The notes under the pieces were generated by a model. That model did no database searches, was not told where the DNA came from, and saw only the letters and a list, made by a program, of their open reading frames with translations. This document shows positions 39,623 to 49,772 of a DNA stretch of 64,000 nt, piece by piece (within the stretch, counting starts at the first letter, position 1; every line of letters begins with the position of its first letter). Position numbers and translations under genes: made by a program. Origin of the DNA: Thraustochytrium sp. TN22 (lineage: Eukaryota > Sar > Bigyra > Thraustochytrida > Thraustochytriidae); NCBI GenBank assembly GCA_013306675.1, contig JABLUY010000017.1:1-64000 (forward strand). Direction: 5' to 3'.

Positions 39623-40650
39623 GCTCAACGCCTCCTCTCCACTCTCCGCGCCGCGCTCGCCGCGGGCCGGGGTCGGGCCGGGCGCGGCCCACGCGGGTCT
39701 GGCGGGGGCACGGCGCGCCGCCGCCGCCGCTCTCTCGCGCGCGAGGGAGCGAGCGCGCCGCGGCGATCGACGTTTGCGACTCCGCCGCTTCGAATCGCCG
39801 GATTCTCCCTTTGCCCCGCGTCCGCCGCAGCGCCGCGCTTTCGCCCCTCCTCCGCCTGCCAGGTTTCGCCTCACCCACCCCTCTCTCCCGCGGACGCCCC
39901 TCCGCCTCGCCCCGGAAAAAAATTCGCTCCCAGTGGCGCCGCCCGCTCCCCCTTCGCGAAGCCTACGCTGCGGGAGTGGACCCCCTCTTCGGCCGCCTCG
40001 GAGGAGCGCCAAAGACCCGACATGACGTTCAGTGCTCCCTCCTCACACGCGCCTGCCAGTGGTCTTAGGGGAGAGCTGCCTCTGCGCCGGACGGCGTAGT
40101 GCAGGCGCATGCCAAGTCCTCTGGCGCGCCGCCCCCCCTAGGTGCATCGTTGCTTTCGCGCTCGAGGAGGCGGAGTGGATCCCGCAGCAGGACGGCGACG
40201 CAGGGGGCGGCACGCCCGCAGAGGAAAGTTGGCAAAGGGGCGATAGCAGCGCTGCGGGCGCGCCCCTGGGCGGCGCGCAGGCCGGCCAGGCGGGCCAAGA
40301 AGGCATTGCCACGAAGCGAGGAGGGCGCGCGGCGCGGCGCGGCGCGGCGGCGGCGGCGGCGGCGGCGCGGCGGCAGAGCGGCTTCGGGGCGCGGCGGAGC
40401 GGCTGCGCACGTGGGTCCCGGCGCCTTGGTCTCTGGCGGCGGCGGCGCGGCGCGCGGTGCGGCGAGGCGGGGCGGGGCGGGGCGGGGCGGGGGTATCTCT
40501 CTCTCAGATAGGCTAGGCTGCCTGCCTGCCTGCCTGGCCGGCCTGTCTGTCTGTCTGGGTCTGCGTCACAGACCCGAGGCGGAGCAGGGCGCTCTCGTGG
40601 CGCTCGCGGCGCGCGCAGAGCTCGTGGACGGGGACGAGGCGGCGGCGAAG
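39623..40650. other. Divergent intergenic region between RBX1 and CK1
   Basis: About 1 kb, strongly GC-rich. Near the CK1 start are GGC triplet runs (40340-40372), GGGGC pentamers (40467-40492), TGCC tetramers (40520-40536) and CTGT tetramers (40543-40556). The open frames here are repeat translations. No additional gene is supported. Confidence 0.6.
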
Positions 40651-41784
40651 ATGGAGCGGCGCGTCGGCAAGAAGTACCGGCTGGGCCGCAAGATCGGCAG
40701 CGGGTCCTTTGGTGACGTGTACCTGGGCACGGACGTGACGACGGGCGAGGATGTGGCCATCAAGCTGGAGCGCATCCGCACCAAGCACCCGCAGCTGCTC
40801 TACGAGAGCAAGCTCTACCGCGTGCTGCAGGGCGGGATCGGCATCCCGTACATGCGCTGGTTCGGCGTGGAGACCCACTATAACGTGCTGGTCATCGACC
40901 TCCTGGGCCCGAGCCTGGAGGACCTCTTCAACGCGTGCGGCCGCACCTTCACGCCGCTCTGCGTCATGATGGTCGGCGAGCAGCTCGTCAGCCGCATCGA
41001 GTACATGCACGCCAAGCACTTCATCCATCGCGACATCAAGCCGGACAACTTCCTGGTGGGCCGCGGCCGTCGCGCCAACCTGCTCTACATCATCGACTTT
41101 GGCCTGTCCAAGCGCTTCCGCCACCCCAAGACGCGCCAGCACATGCCGTACCGCGAGGGCAAGAACCTGACGGGCACGCCGCGCTACGCGTCCATCAACA
41201 ACCACCTGGGCGTGGAGCAGAGCCGGCGCGACGACATGGAGTCGATCGGCTACGTGCTCGTGTACTTTGCGCGCGGCTCGCTGCCGTGGCAGGGGCTCAA
41301 GGCCAACACGAAGAAGCAAAAGTACCAGAAGATCATGGACAAGAAGATGTCCGTGTCGATTGGGTCCCTGTGCAAGGGCCTGCCGGAGGAGCTGCGCAAG
41401 TACCTGGACTACTGCCGGTCGCTGCGCTTCGAGGACAAGCCCAACTACCCGTACCTGCGCGCCCTGTTCAAGGACGCCATCGACTCGGGCAAGTACGGCG
41501 ACCCGATGAAGGGCTTCGACTGGATGAGCATGAGCCGCGGCGGCAGCGCCGGCGCCGGCTCTGGCGCCGAGTCCCGCCAGGACACCGGCCGCAACAACGG
41601 CGCTGAGGGCGCGCCCGCCGAGGTCGAGGGCGGCGCTGTCGCCGCCGCGCCCGGGGCCGGCAACGAGGTGTCCATGGGCGCCCCTGGCGATGTGGTCGCC
41701 GCGAGCACGCCGCGCCAGTATACGGACATGGAGATGGAGGGCGGCCCTCCCCGTGCCGATGCTGCTGACCCAAGACTGCCGTGA
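40651..41784 (+). CDS. Casein kinase I
   Basis: A 377-residue CK1-family Ser/Thr kinase of the delta/epsilon/alpha type. It opens [24 protein letters not shown] and carries the Lys of [26 protein letters not shown] and the CK1-specific substitution of APE by a SIN-type motif (YASINNHLG). The kinase domain spans residues about 9-280. The tail is Gly/Ala/Ser-rich and probably disordered. CK1 phosphorylates primed or acidic substrates in many pathways (vesicle traffic, DNA repair, circadian and Wnt signalling in animals). The ATG at 40651 begins family homology; upstream sequence is microsatellite. Confidence 0.96.
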   Translation: MERRVGKKYRLGRKIGSGSFGDVYLGTDVTTGEDVAIKLERIRTKHPQLLYESKLYRVLQGGIGIPYMRWFGVETHYNVLVIDLLGPSLEDLFNACGRTFTPLCVMMVGEQLVSRIEYMHAKHFIHRDIKPDNFLVGRGRRANLLYIIDFGLSKRFRHPKTRQHMPYREGKNLTGTPRYASINNHLGVEQSRRDDMESIGYVLVYFARGSLPWQGLKANTKKQKYQKIMDKKMSVSIGSLCKGLPEELRKYLDYCRSLRFEDKPNYPYLRALFKDAIDSGKYGDPMKGFDWMSMSRGGSAGAGSGAESRQDTGRNNGAEGAPAEVEGGAVAAAPGAGNEVSMGAPGDVVAASTPRQYTDMEMEGGPPRADAADPRLP

Positions 41785-42241
41785 GTGCAAGCGGCCTAGC
41801 GGCCTGCACGATGGATGGAGGAGACCGAGGACACACGCACGAGGCGCTTGACGCGGCGGAGGAAGACACCTGACATCAAGTTCTCCGTGGTCCCTCCCTC
41901 TGCGCTGCAGTGTGCTGCGATGTGCTGCTATGCTATGCTATGCTATGCTATTCGATGCGACGCACTGCACTGCATTGCACTGCACTGCACGCCCTGGCGC
42001 GTGCTCGGTATCTAGACTTCTTCCCTCGCCCCTCTTCAACTCCCATACCACCACCACTTTCCTGCTCGTCGAGAGCTATGCAGCAGCGTGCCGTTCTGGA
42101 GCGCGCCGCGCGACGAGTCTTTTCCCCTGCGCATTAGTAGAGGCTTTCCCACCCAATTGTCGTCGCCTTTTTTTCCTCTGGTCTTTTCTTTCTCACAACT
42201 AATAACGATCCACGATTCAATTTGGCTGGCTCTGACGCAGC
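41785..42241. other. Convergent intergenic region
   Basis: It contains a TATGC pentamer run (about 41927-41949) followed by CACTGC-type repeats (41962-41991). No gene is supported. Confidence 0.6.
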
Positions 42242-43337
42242 TCAGGCCTGCATGTGCAGACGGAACCAGCGCATGCCTGCGGCGACGCCCAACGCCAGGC
42301 CCAACGCTGTCGCTGGCGATCCGGCAGTCTCGAGGCCCATCGACACGGGAGTTGGCCGTGCCGTGGGCGACGCGCGAACGGTCGGCTGCGGCGTTGTGGG
42401 CCGGTAGGTCGGCACATAGTATTCGCCATCCGTGGGCTTGGGCGTCGTCGGCCCCGTCGGGGTCTGCGTAGGCGCCACCGTGGGCACCACCGGCGCTGCC
42501 GTGTACGGCGTCAAGGTGCCCGGCGCGGGTGTCGACTCCGGCACCTCCTCACACTCACCCTCCGACGGCAGCGTCAGCGTTGTAATCCTCGGCAGCCCTG
42601 CCGTCGTTCGCACATCGTTGATGTCATCCTGGCTCAGGCATCCGGACGTGCTGCTCGTCAGATTCACGGTGAACTCCGTGAGCTCCGGCGCCGTCTCAAG
42701 GAAGTTTACCAACGTCGTGTCGTCGTAGTTGCCGGTGATGGGATTCGATCCCAGCCTGAGGTACTCCAGCTGACTGTGCCACCCGCTCACAAGGTCCGCC
42801 ACGCTGGACGCAATAGCGTTGTTCGTCAGGTCTAGCCCGCGCAGGTTCGTGTTGGATTTGATCGCCGCAGCGATAGGGCCCTCCAGGGTGTTGTCCGGCA
42901 TGTGCAGATTGTACGGAAACGAGATGCTGCCCAATGCGCTCGGCAGCGTACCAGCGTACGTAGGGCTCATCGCGCCTAGGTAGATCGGCACCGGCACCGT
43001 CGTCAGGCAATCGGTGTTGTCCAAGTTCACGATCTGGTCACTTAGCGTGTTGGGAGATGGGGCGTTGTTGATGGTCGTCCCTTTGCACAACAGAACGCAT
43101 GCGCAGTTCGACGTGCAAGTGCTCGTCTGCACGCTCAGCAGCGTCGTGCTCCAGCCCGACCCGGTCCCGTCCACAAGCGACTCGCACGCTGCGGCCTCAG
43201 TCGCGCGGCCCGTGCCAGCCACATCTGCGTCACGCAGTCCACGTCAGTAGCCGATCTCGTTGCGACCCCTCCTCCGCCTACGCCAACTTACTTAGCACAA
43301 CCGCGAGCGCCAACACGAGCACCAGCACCTTGCCCAT
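42242..43337 (-). CDS. Secreted or surface leucine-rich repeat protein, two exons
   Basis: Predicted exons are 43292-43337 and 42242-43224, separated by a 67-nt GT-AG intron (GTAAGT donor, GACGCAG acceptor, phase 1). The first exon encodes almost only a signal peptide, MGKVLVLVLALAVVL, which joins NVAGTGRATEAAAC of exon 2; without it the second frame has no ATG. The 342-residue product has Cys-rich ends around a plant-type LRR block (LRGLDLTNNAIASSV, LEYLRLGSNPITG; residues about 110-200). A Pro/Thr-rich stalk follows (about 235-310), then a C-terminal hydrophobic stretch (ATALGLALGVAAGM) that could be a GPI signal or a transmembrane anchor. The architecture suggests a cell-surface recognition or wall protein; the ligand is unknown. 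Confidence 0.8.
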
Positions 43338-43866
43338 TGGAGTGAAGTACGGCGCTCCTGAGCACCTTCGACAATGCGGCGCTCCGAGTCGAGACGCGAG
43401 CGAGTGAGCAAGTGGCCAAGCGGTCGGGCGACTGAGGCAGCGTGCGTCTGCGCCGCCGCGCCTGCGTGAGCTCCCGCCGCACCCCGGCCTTCGTCTTTGC
43501 GCGCGTCTTTGCGCCGCGGCGCGTGCAAGCACTGCGAGTCAGACGAGGGCCCGGCCCGGTACGTACCTCAGCTTACACTGACCACAAACCGGTCGCGGTC
43601 CGCCCGTCACGGTCACAGTGGCACGGGCACGGTCACTGCACGGTCACTGGCAATCTTCGAGTCACGGGCTGCAGTGCAGGCTCGGGGCGGGTCACTGGCA
43701 GAGGCTCAAGCTGGAGGTGCTGTCGCGAGTGGCCTCTGTATCGCTGCGCTTGCGTGGCCAAAGTAGAACGTGACGTCGGTGCTCCTGGCGACGCCTGCGC
43801 TTCGCGCGACTCGCCAGCCAGGTCAAGTTGAGATACGCTTTCATTCTCACGTCGACAACCAATCAA
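43338..43866. other. Intergenic region with CGGTCAC repeats
   Basis: It lies upstream of the LRR gene and downstream of the WD40 gene. Five or more copies of GGTCAC or its complement (43603-43701) occur in a 100-bp patch, possibly a binding-site cluster. No gene is seen. Confidence 0.5.
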
Positions 43867-46428
43867 TCACGTCTTCACAGCACCAGCCTTCTTGCGTGGA
43901 CTCTCGGGCCGCGAAGACCGTTGATCTCGTGGCGGAACAGGCTCCACGCGCAGTCCAGCGGCGTCCGCACCTCCTTGTTGGGCAAGAGGCGCGAGAACAC
44001 CCGGTTGGTACCAGTCTTGCTTTTGCCTTGGAAGGCCAGGCATGGTTTGGAGCTGGTCCACAAAATCCGCGTAGGTTTTGGCTTTGTCCTCCTCCTCGAC
44101 GATGTCCTCCTTGGCCTTGCCCTGCTTGGCGTTGTCTTGTTTGACTTTGCCCTTGTCAACTTCTTTGTCCTCCTTGAATCTGTCCTCCCTGCATTCGTCC
44201 TCCTTGACTTCGTCCACTCGCTCCACAATCTCATCATGCTTCGTGGCGTGATGCCTCTCCACGACTGCATCATCGTTGCTGCAACGTCCCGTCGGCACCA
44301 CTGCGTCTCCGCGATTCGCCAAGACTGCGCGGACCTGCAAAGCATCATGCAGAGCAGGGTCTGCTTCTTGGACACTCTGTGCCATGCGTAGGTGGCCGGT
44401 CTGAGCCCCCTTGCGCTCACGAGCCGCCGTGAGCGCTCGCATAGGGACGAGCAGCGGGAAGTCCGCCGAGACCTCGTCGAGGGCGCCGTCTGCGGCATCC
44501 GTGCAGGCATAGAAGAAAGGGGCCGGCCTGAGGAACATGCCGAGGCTCGCATCGCCTCCCCAACGATTGCGGCGATGGCCCGGGAGCGGGTCGAGGCCAA
44601 AAGCATTCAAAAAGGGGGCCACCGGCTCGCCGGAACCGCGCACTGCATCCCAGAACCGAGCTTTGATCAAGGCCGTGCGGCGTAAAAAGACTGACGCGGG
44701 CGTTCCGAGCGCTTCCAAGACGCGCTCCGTTTCGAAGGGACAGCCCACGAGGAACTGACACAGATGCTCGAGCGAGACAGCGTGCGCACCGGCCTCCTGC
44801 AGGACTTGTGAGCCCAACGCAAACCCAGTGCGCTGCTCGAGGCGACCAATCAGGGTGCGCAGAAATGGCTCTGCAGAAGCGCCATGCACGATGCGCTGCG
44901 GGCGCGCCGCCAGCTGCACCGCATCGCCCATGTCGACGCGGCGCGCAACCAGCTCGGCGAGCCGCGACCGCTCCGCAGTCGAGCCTTCCAGGCCCAAGAC
45001 GCGCAGCGCGCGCTGCAAAGCCTGACGTCGAGGCGCGTGGGCCCAGAAGGCGTCGCATGTCGCCAAATCTACGCTGTCGACGAACTCCGCCAGAGCCTGC
45101 AGCTCGTCCAGTCCCGTCACCTCGAAGCCCAGCACCTCGTGTCTGCAGGTGCCAAACACGAGGTGCCGCGACACACCCGTGGCGCGCGTCGGCGCCACAC
45201 GCACCGCGCGCAAGCCCTGCAGTGGGGCCGAGAGCTGCGCCTGGAAGAGCTTGCGCCCGGACTCCGTGCACCACGCACGGAGACAGCCGTCCTCGGAAGC
45301 CGTCACGAGCGTCGCCGCGTCCTCTTGCGACTCGGCAAAGGCAGCGCCAACACATCCTGAGCGCAGCGCCAGCGTGCGCAGGACCTCAAGGCCGTCCACG
45401 CCAAAACTCTGCGCCGCGGCACCTGGCGCCCAGGAGGCAGGTCTCTTCTGCGTCTCGCTCTGCCGCTCCGCTGCCAGACGCGCGGCCGCGGCCGCGCCAT
45501 CCTCCTCGCCACCCGCTCCCTCGAATTGGTACTCGAGCAGAATCGCCTCGAACTCGCGCCTGCACTCGTCCAGACCGCCCGCGCCGCCGTCCGCCACGCG
45601 GAAGCAGTCCTCCTCCGGCATGCCCACGTACATCGGCCCGGAGGCAGAGGAGTCCACGCCGGCGGCCCTGCACGTCGTTCGGCCAGCGCGCAGCGGCAGT
45701 GCGTTCCACACGCTCACCGTGCCGCCGTCCTCGCCCGCGCACAAGCGATGCCCCGCGTGCGAGCCCACCAGCACGCGCACAGCGCTGGCCTGCGAGGTGT
45801 GCCAGGCGCCCAGGGCCAGCGCCTCGAGCTGGGGGCCGCCGCTGCTGCGCAGCTCCCATGCTGCAACCTGGCCGTCGAGCATCCCGGCCACCACCCGCGT
45901 CACCGCCGCGTCCTCGCACGGAATCACCACAAGGTCGCGCACCGTCGCGGAGTGCTGGATGCGCGCGATCTGCTCGCCGCTCGTCGCGTCCCAGACCAAG
46001 ACGAGGCCGTCGGCGCCGAAGGACGCCAGCACGTCTTGCCGCACGTACGCACAGCCTGCCACATCGTCCAGGTGGCCTTGAAGCTCCAGAAGGCGAGTCT
46101 CGCTCGCCCACGCCCACACGTCGATTGTGAATTTGCTGGACACCACGCAGACCTTCTCGCCGTCAGGCGAGAACCTGCAGGTCACCGCGTCGCCACGTCG
46201 GCCTGCGCGCAGCGTCGCCCGCGCCTCCTGGGCGTACCTGCCAACCGTCCACACCGTGCAGGTGCCGCCTTGGCAGGCGGCCACCACCACCTCTTGGTCT
46301 TCGGTCTCCGCCGCCCCCTCCTCCTCCCCCTCCTCCTCGTCGTTGTTCTCCGCACGCGCCGCGACGTGCACGTCGAGACCGCGCGCGCCGGCGCCCGCCT
46401 GCAGGCCGCAGAAGAGCGCGGCCTGCAT
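43867..46428 (-). CDS. Large WD40-repeat protein, function unknown
   Basis: An 853-residue protein. The first about 430 residues contain degenerate WD40 repeats (for example DAVTCRFSPDGEKVCVVSSKFTIDVWAW cut here as CRFSPDGEKVC, LLELQGHLDDVAGCAYV, ADGLVLVWDATSG, EDGGTVSVWNAL, ASEDGCLRAWC), enough for one or two beta-propellers. An acidic loop near residues 25-45 and a helical middle region (about 440-700) follow. The C-terminal 150 residues are Lys/Glu/Asp-rich with repeated KED-type motifs and a basic end. WD40 propellers scaffold complexes; no specific orthologue can be named. The ATG at 46428 (MQAALFCGLQ) is chosen because the upstream frame is GC-rich shadow of the divergent gene. Its start is 288 bp from that of the IQ-LRR gene, so the two probably share a promoter. 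Confidence 0.82.
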   Translation of the reverse strand: MQAALFCGLQAGAGARGLDVHVAARAENNDEEEGEEEGAAETEDQEVVVAACQGGTCTVWTVGRYAQEARATLRAGRRGDAVTCRFSPDGEKVCVVSSKFTIDVWAWASETRLLELQGHLDDVAGCAYVRQDVLASFGADGLVLVWDATSGEQIARIQHSATVRDLVVIPCEDAAVTRVVAGMLDGQVAAWELRSSGGPQLEALALGAWHTSQASAVRVLVGSHAGHRLCAGEDGGTVSVWNALPLRAGRTTCRAAGVDSSASGPMYVGMPEEDCFRVADGGAGGLDECRREFEAILLEYQFEGAGGEEDGAAAAARLAAERQSETQKRPASWAPGAAAQSFGVDGLEVLRTLALRSGCVGAAFAESQEDAATLVTASEDGCLRAWCTESGRKLFQAQLSAPLQGLRAVRVAPTRATGVSRHLVFGTCRHEVLGFEVTGLDELQALAEFVDSVDLATCDAFWAHAPRRQALQRALRVLGLEGSTAERSRLAELVARRVDMGDAVQLAARPQRIVHGASAEPFLRTLIGRLEQRTGFALGSQVLQEAGAHAVSLEHLCQFLVGCPFETERVLEALGTPASVFLRRTALIKARFWDAVRGSGEPVAPFLNAFGLDPLPGHRRNRWGGDASLGMFLRPAPFFYACTDAADGALDEVSADFPLLVPMRALTAARERKGAQTGHLRMAQSVQEADPALHDALQVRAVLANRGDAVVPTGRCSNDDAVVERHHATKHDEIVERVDEVKEDECREDRFKEDKEVDKGKVKQDNAKQGKAKEDIVEEEDKAKTYADFVDQLQTMPGLPRQKQDWYQPGVLAPLAQQGGADAAGLRVEPVPPRDQRSSRPESPRKKAGAVKT

Positions 46429-46716
46429 GGCGCGGGCGTGCGGGCGTGCTGGCGCCGACCAGAGGGAATTGGGATTGGAGATAGAGGACGACTCTGATTC
46501 GTCGCCGCGCTGCCGTGGCGGCCGCTGGCACGGACTGCACTGACAGTCAGCGACAAGCCGTGTGAACTCCAACGGTATAGGCCATGCGCGCCTTGTCATT
46601 CGCGGCCTTGGTTCGGAAAAAATCAGAAAACACAAAGCACAACTTGAAGCAACGCGCGCGCCAGGCAGGCGCGCAGCCCGCCCGCGCGGGCGCGCCCGCG
46701 CGCAGGGGCGCGCGCC

Positions 46717-49605
46717 ATGGCCGCGGCGGCGGCCGACCTGGACGAAGCGGCGCTGGATGCCCTGCTGGACGCCGAGCTCGCGGAGCTCGCGAGCGTCGCC
46801 TCGGGCGAGGACGAGGAGCACGGCCCAGAGCCCGCGCCGGCGGACGCCGAGCGCCACAGCGACGCAGGCGACGCGCTAGAGGAGGCGTGGGAGCACCTGC
46901 AGCTCGCCAGCGAGGCCAGGCGCGAGCACGCGGACCAGGTCGAGAAGGACTTTGAGGAGCTGCTCGGCCTCGCGCAATACGAGGCGCAGCACGACCCAGT
47001 GGTCCAGCTCGTGCTGGCCGACCTTGTCCAGCAAGTGGAGGAGCTCCACGCGCAACTCCCCGCGCAAAAGGCCCCTGCCACTGTCGACAAGCAGCGCGTC
47101 GCAGAGCCAACGCCAGCGCGCAGCGAACAACCGCCTTTGTCACCAAGCCGACCATCTCCGCCGCCAAGTCCATCGCCTGTGCATGAAAGCCAGCATTCAC
47201 CGGAAGAGGCAGAACCATGCCAAGCGGAAAAGCGGCCCGCGTCTGCGTCTCATGTGCTGCTGCAGACCCTTGAAGCAGAACTTGCGCACCGGGAGGAGGA
47301 GCGGAGGCGACTGCACGAGGAGATCGAGCGCGACCGCCTGGCGCAGCGCGCGGCCATGGAACTCGCGTGGGCTCGCGAGGACGCCGCCACGCAAGTGCAG
47401 CGACGGTGGCGCGGCAAGGCAGCGCGATCGCTGCGGTGGCGTAGGGCCCAGGGCCTGCTGCGAATCCAGCGGGCCTTGCGCGTTTTGCAAGCACGGCGCG
47501 ACGGACGCCGTCTTCAGGCCCAGGTGCGCGCGGACCGCGCACGCGAGCGCGAGCGCGCAGCTATGGTGGTCGAGGACGCCCTGGCGCGGCGCGTGAGGGC
47601 ACTATTGCAGGAAGAGCGCGCGGCCATGGAGCGGGAGGATAGCCTTGCGGCCGCGATTCGGCTCGACGAGACGCTGCGACTCGCTCAGGCGCGGCGCACC
47701 ATGGCGCTCGAGGATGACCTCGCCTACCGTCTACGAGAGGCGGAGCGCGATCGGCGGGGCGCCGAGACTGCGCTCATGCGCGGCGAGGACGAGCTTGCTC
47801 ACACTCTACGGGAGGCGTCGCGCGCCTCCTCGCTCGCGATGCACGAAGAGGACCGCGCAGCCTCCGAGATACGCGCGTCCGCGTCCGCGCTCGTTGCGCT
47901 CGCCAGCGTCGGCAACAGTTTACACATTTCCGGCAAGGGCCTGTACGATTTGCGCGATGCGCGTCTGCGTCCTGGCGCCGAGCCGGTGCGCGCCATCGTC
48001 GCGGAGCGCAATCGCTTTTTGCGCGTGGGCCTGGTCGCGGACGCGAGCCTTCTTGCCTCGCTGGTGGAGCTCCGCCTGGGCAACAACGCGCTCCGCTCGC
48101 TCCGCGGAATAGAGCACTGCGCGCCGACGTTGGAGCACCTTGACCTCTCCGGGAACCGCCTGACGGCGGCCTGCCTGCCCGCGCTTGGCGCGCTGCGCCG
48201 TTTGCACTGGCTCGATATTTCGCGAAACCCACTCGGGGACTTCGACGCCTACAAGGTCATCGCTCAGGAGGCGCCTCTGGAGGAGCTTGTGCTGTCGGGC
48301 TGCGAGCTGCGCGCTGCACCGCGCAACCTGACGAGCGCGCACCTACGCATCCTGGACCTGCGCGAGAACAGCATCGATGGTCCGGCTCTCCTCGATGCAA
48401 GCTGCATGCTGCCGGAGCTCGTCGACCTCAAGCTGGGCGCCAACCCATTACGCCGCCTCAAGCAGCGCAGCGCCCATCTCTGTCCTGGCCTGCAGCGTCT
48501 GGACCTGCGCGACGTGAGCACAAGTGAGCAAGACCTCGTGGAGTGCCTTGTGGAGCACATTCACCTCACGCACGTTGAACTCGGCGCGCGCACGCTCTCC
48601 AAGCCGGCCACGGTCTACGCCAGCCGATTTTTGCGCCGTCTACGCGCCGTCAGCGGCGACGTCATGTTCCGCCAACGCGCTTTTGTCCCGGAGCTCATTC
48701 AGCTGCAAGCCGCCGTCCGCGGCGCGCTCAAGCGCGAGCAAATTCGCCTGGCGCTCGAGCGCAGTCGCGCGCCCATGGACGGCGACCGCGATGCCGACCT
48801 CTTGGAGGTTGACGTCGACGCCTTCATACCGCTACTTCACGATGACGACCTATGCCTGGATCCTGAGGTCAGCCCCAACGCCTCGCCGCTCTATTCGGTT
48901 GTACATCATCAGCCTGTCCACTCGCCCTCTGCACTTGTGCAGCAGACGCCAGTCGAAATCGATGAGGCTCATTCGTGGCAGCATGAGTATCAGCAGCAGG
49001 AGCAGCAGCAGCAACAACAACAGCTTGTCAATCGGCAGCAGCAGCAGCAGCAACAACAACAACAACATCAGCAGCACCAATGTGAGCAGAGCTACTTGCA
49101 CAAGTATGAGCATCAACATCAACGTGAGCTTCAGCACGACCAGCGACCACGCGAGCCAGAGTTCAACCACCAGCAAGAGTACGAATGCTCTCACCAGCGG
49201 AACCAACAAGATGCTGATGCAGCAACAAGACTTGAGGCTTCTCCACGTGTGGTGGCCCTGGAGCTCCCGACGGTGCATCAACAAGAGCATGTCAGCTCTG
49301 GGCATGAACACGCCACGTCACGGGTATCGACAGGAAGGCAATCTTTGCAAGGCCCGGCGCTTTCGGTTCGTAGTCTGGGCACTGCGAGCGAGCGCAACGA
49401 GGATGAGGATGGTGGGTCGGCGCGTAAACCAGACCCAACGCGTGGGTTTCACAAGACGCTCAAGCCCAAGGCGCACAAGAAGCGTGCCTCGGAGCTGCCC
49501 ATGTCTGTCATTGGTCGTGACCGGCAGCAATTTCTTCGCAAGCGCACGCGCAAGCTTGTCCCTGCCTGGGCGCGCAAGCTCGTCTCAAACAAGGACGAAC
49601 CTTGA
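46717..49605 (+). CDS. IQ-motif and leucine-rich repeat protein, centriolar/ciliary type
   Basis: A 962-residue protein. An acidic N terminus leads to a Pro/Ser linker, then a long Glu/Arg coiled coil (about residues 185-390) containing IQ motifs (AATQVQRRWRGKAARSLR, near 227, and LLRIQRALRVLQARR). An LRR domain of about six repeats follows (about 445-640: LVELRLGNNALRSLRG, LEHLDLSGNRLTA, LHWLDISRNPLGD), and a third IQ-like segment (LIQLQAAVRGALKREQIR, about 668). A Gln/His-rich low-complexity stretch (about 750-830, encoded by CAG/CAA repeats) and a basic tail end the protein. IQ plus LRR resembles LRRIQ and CEP97-like proteins of basal bodies and cilia that bind calmodulin; that role is inferred. 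The ATG at 46717 is the first in frame. Confidence 0.85.
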   Translation: MAAAAADLDEAALDALLDAELAELASVASGEDEEHGPEPAPADAERHSDAGDALEEAWEHLQLASEARREHADQVEKDFEELLGLAQYEAQHDPVVQLVLADLVQQVEELHAQLPAQKAPATVDKQRVAEPTPARSEQPPLSPSRPSPPPSPSPVHESQHSPEEAEPCQAEKRPASASHVLLQTLEAELAHREEERRRLHEEIERDRLAQRAAMELAWAREDAATQVQRRWRGKAARSLRWRRAQGLLRIQRALRVLQARRDGRRLQAQVRADRARERERAAMVVEDALARRVRALLQEERAAMEREDSLAAAIRLDETLRLAQARRTMALEDDLAYRLREAERDRRGAETALMRGEDELAHTLREASRASSLAMHEEDRAASEIRASASALVALASVGNSLHISGKGLYDLRDARLRPGAEPVRAIVAERNRFLRVGLVADASLLASLVELRLGNNALRSLRGIEHCAPTLEHLDLSGNRLTAACLPALGALRRLHWLDISRNPLGDFDAYKVIAQEAPLEELVLSGCELRAAPRNLTSAHLRILDLRENSIDGPALLDASCMLPELVDLKLGANPLRRLKQRSAHLCPGLQRLDLRDVSTSEQDLVECLVEHIHLTHVELGARTLSKPATVYASRFLRRLRAVSGDVMFRQRAFVPELIQLQAAVRGALKREQIRLALERSRAPMDGDRDADLLEVDVDAFIPLLHDDDLCLDPEVSPNASPLYSVVHHQPVHSPSALVQQTPVEIDEAHSWQHEYQQQEQQQQQQQLVNRQQQQQQQQQQHQQHQCEQSYLHKYEHQHQRELQHDQRPREPEFNHQQEYECSHQRNQQDADAATRLEASPRVVALELPTVHQQEHVSSGHEHATSRVSTGRQSLQGPALSVRSLGTASERNEDEDGGSARKPDPTRGFHKTLKPKAHKKRASELPMSVIGRDRQQFLRKRTRKLVPAWARKLVSNKDEP

Positions 49606-49680
49606 CTTGACTTTTACTGCTTTTGAAGAAAGAAGAGGAGGTGGGAGAGGAAGGAAGGAAGAAAAGAGAAAGTGCGCACA

Positions 49681-49712
<32 letters not shown>

Positions 49713-49772
49713 GTGACTCCAGCGCACTCAATAATGTCATTTGTACCATGGTACCACCAACCAAGTTTTCGT
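49606..49772. repeat. Convergent junction with (GA)n microsatellite and GGTACC palindrome
   Basis: A (GA)n tract runs at about 49680-49711, and TGTACCATGGTACCA, a near-perfect palindrome, lies at 49742-49756, between the stops of the IQ-LRR and CDC5 genes. Confidence 0.8.

Noticed and set aside
43867-46857. Start of the WD40 gene at 46857
   Set aside because: The extra 143 residues overlap the divergent IQ-LRR gene and look like antisense low-complexity; the ATG at 46428 was preferred.
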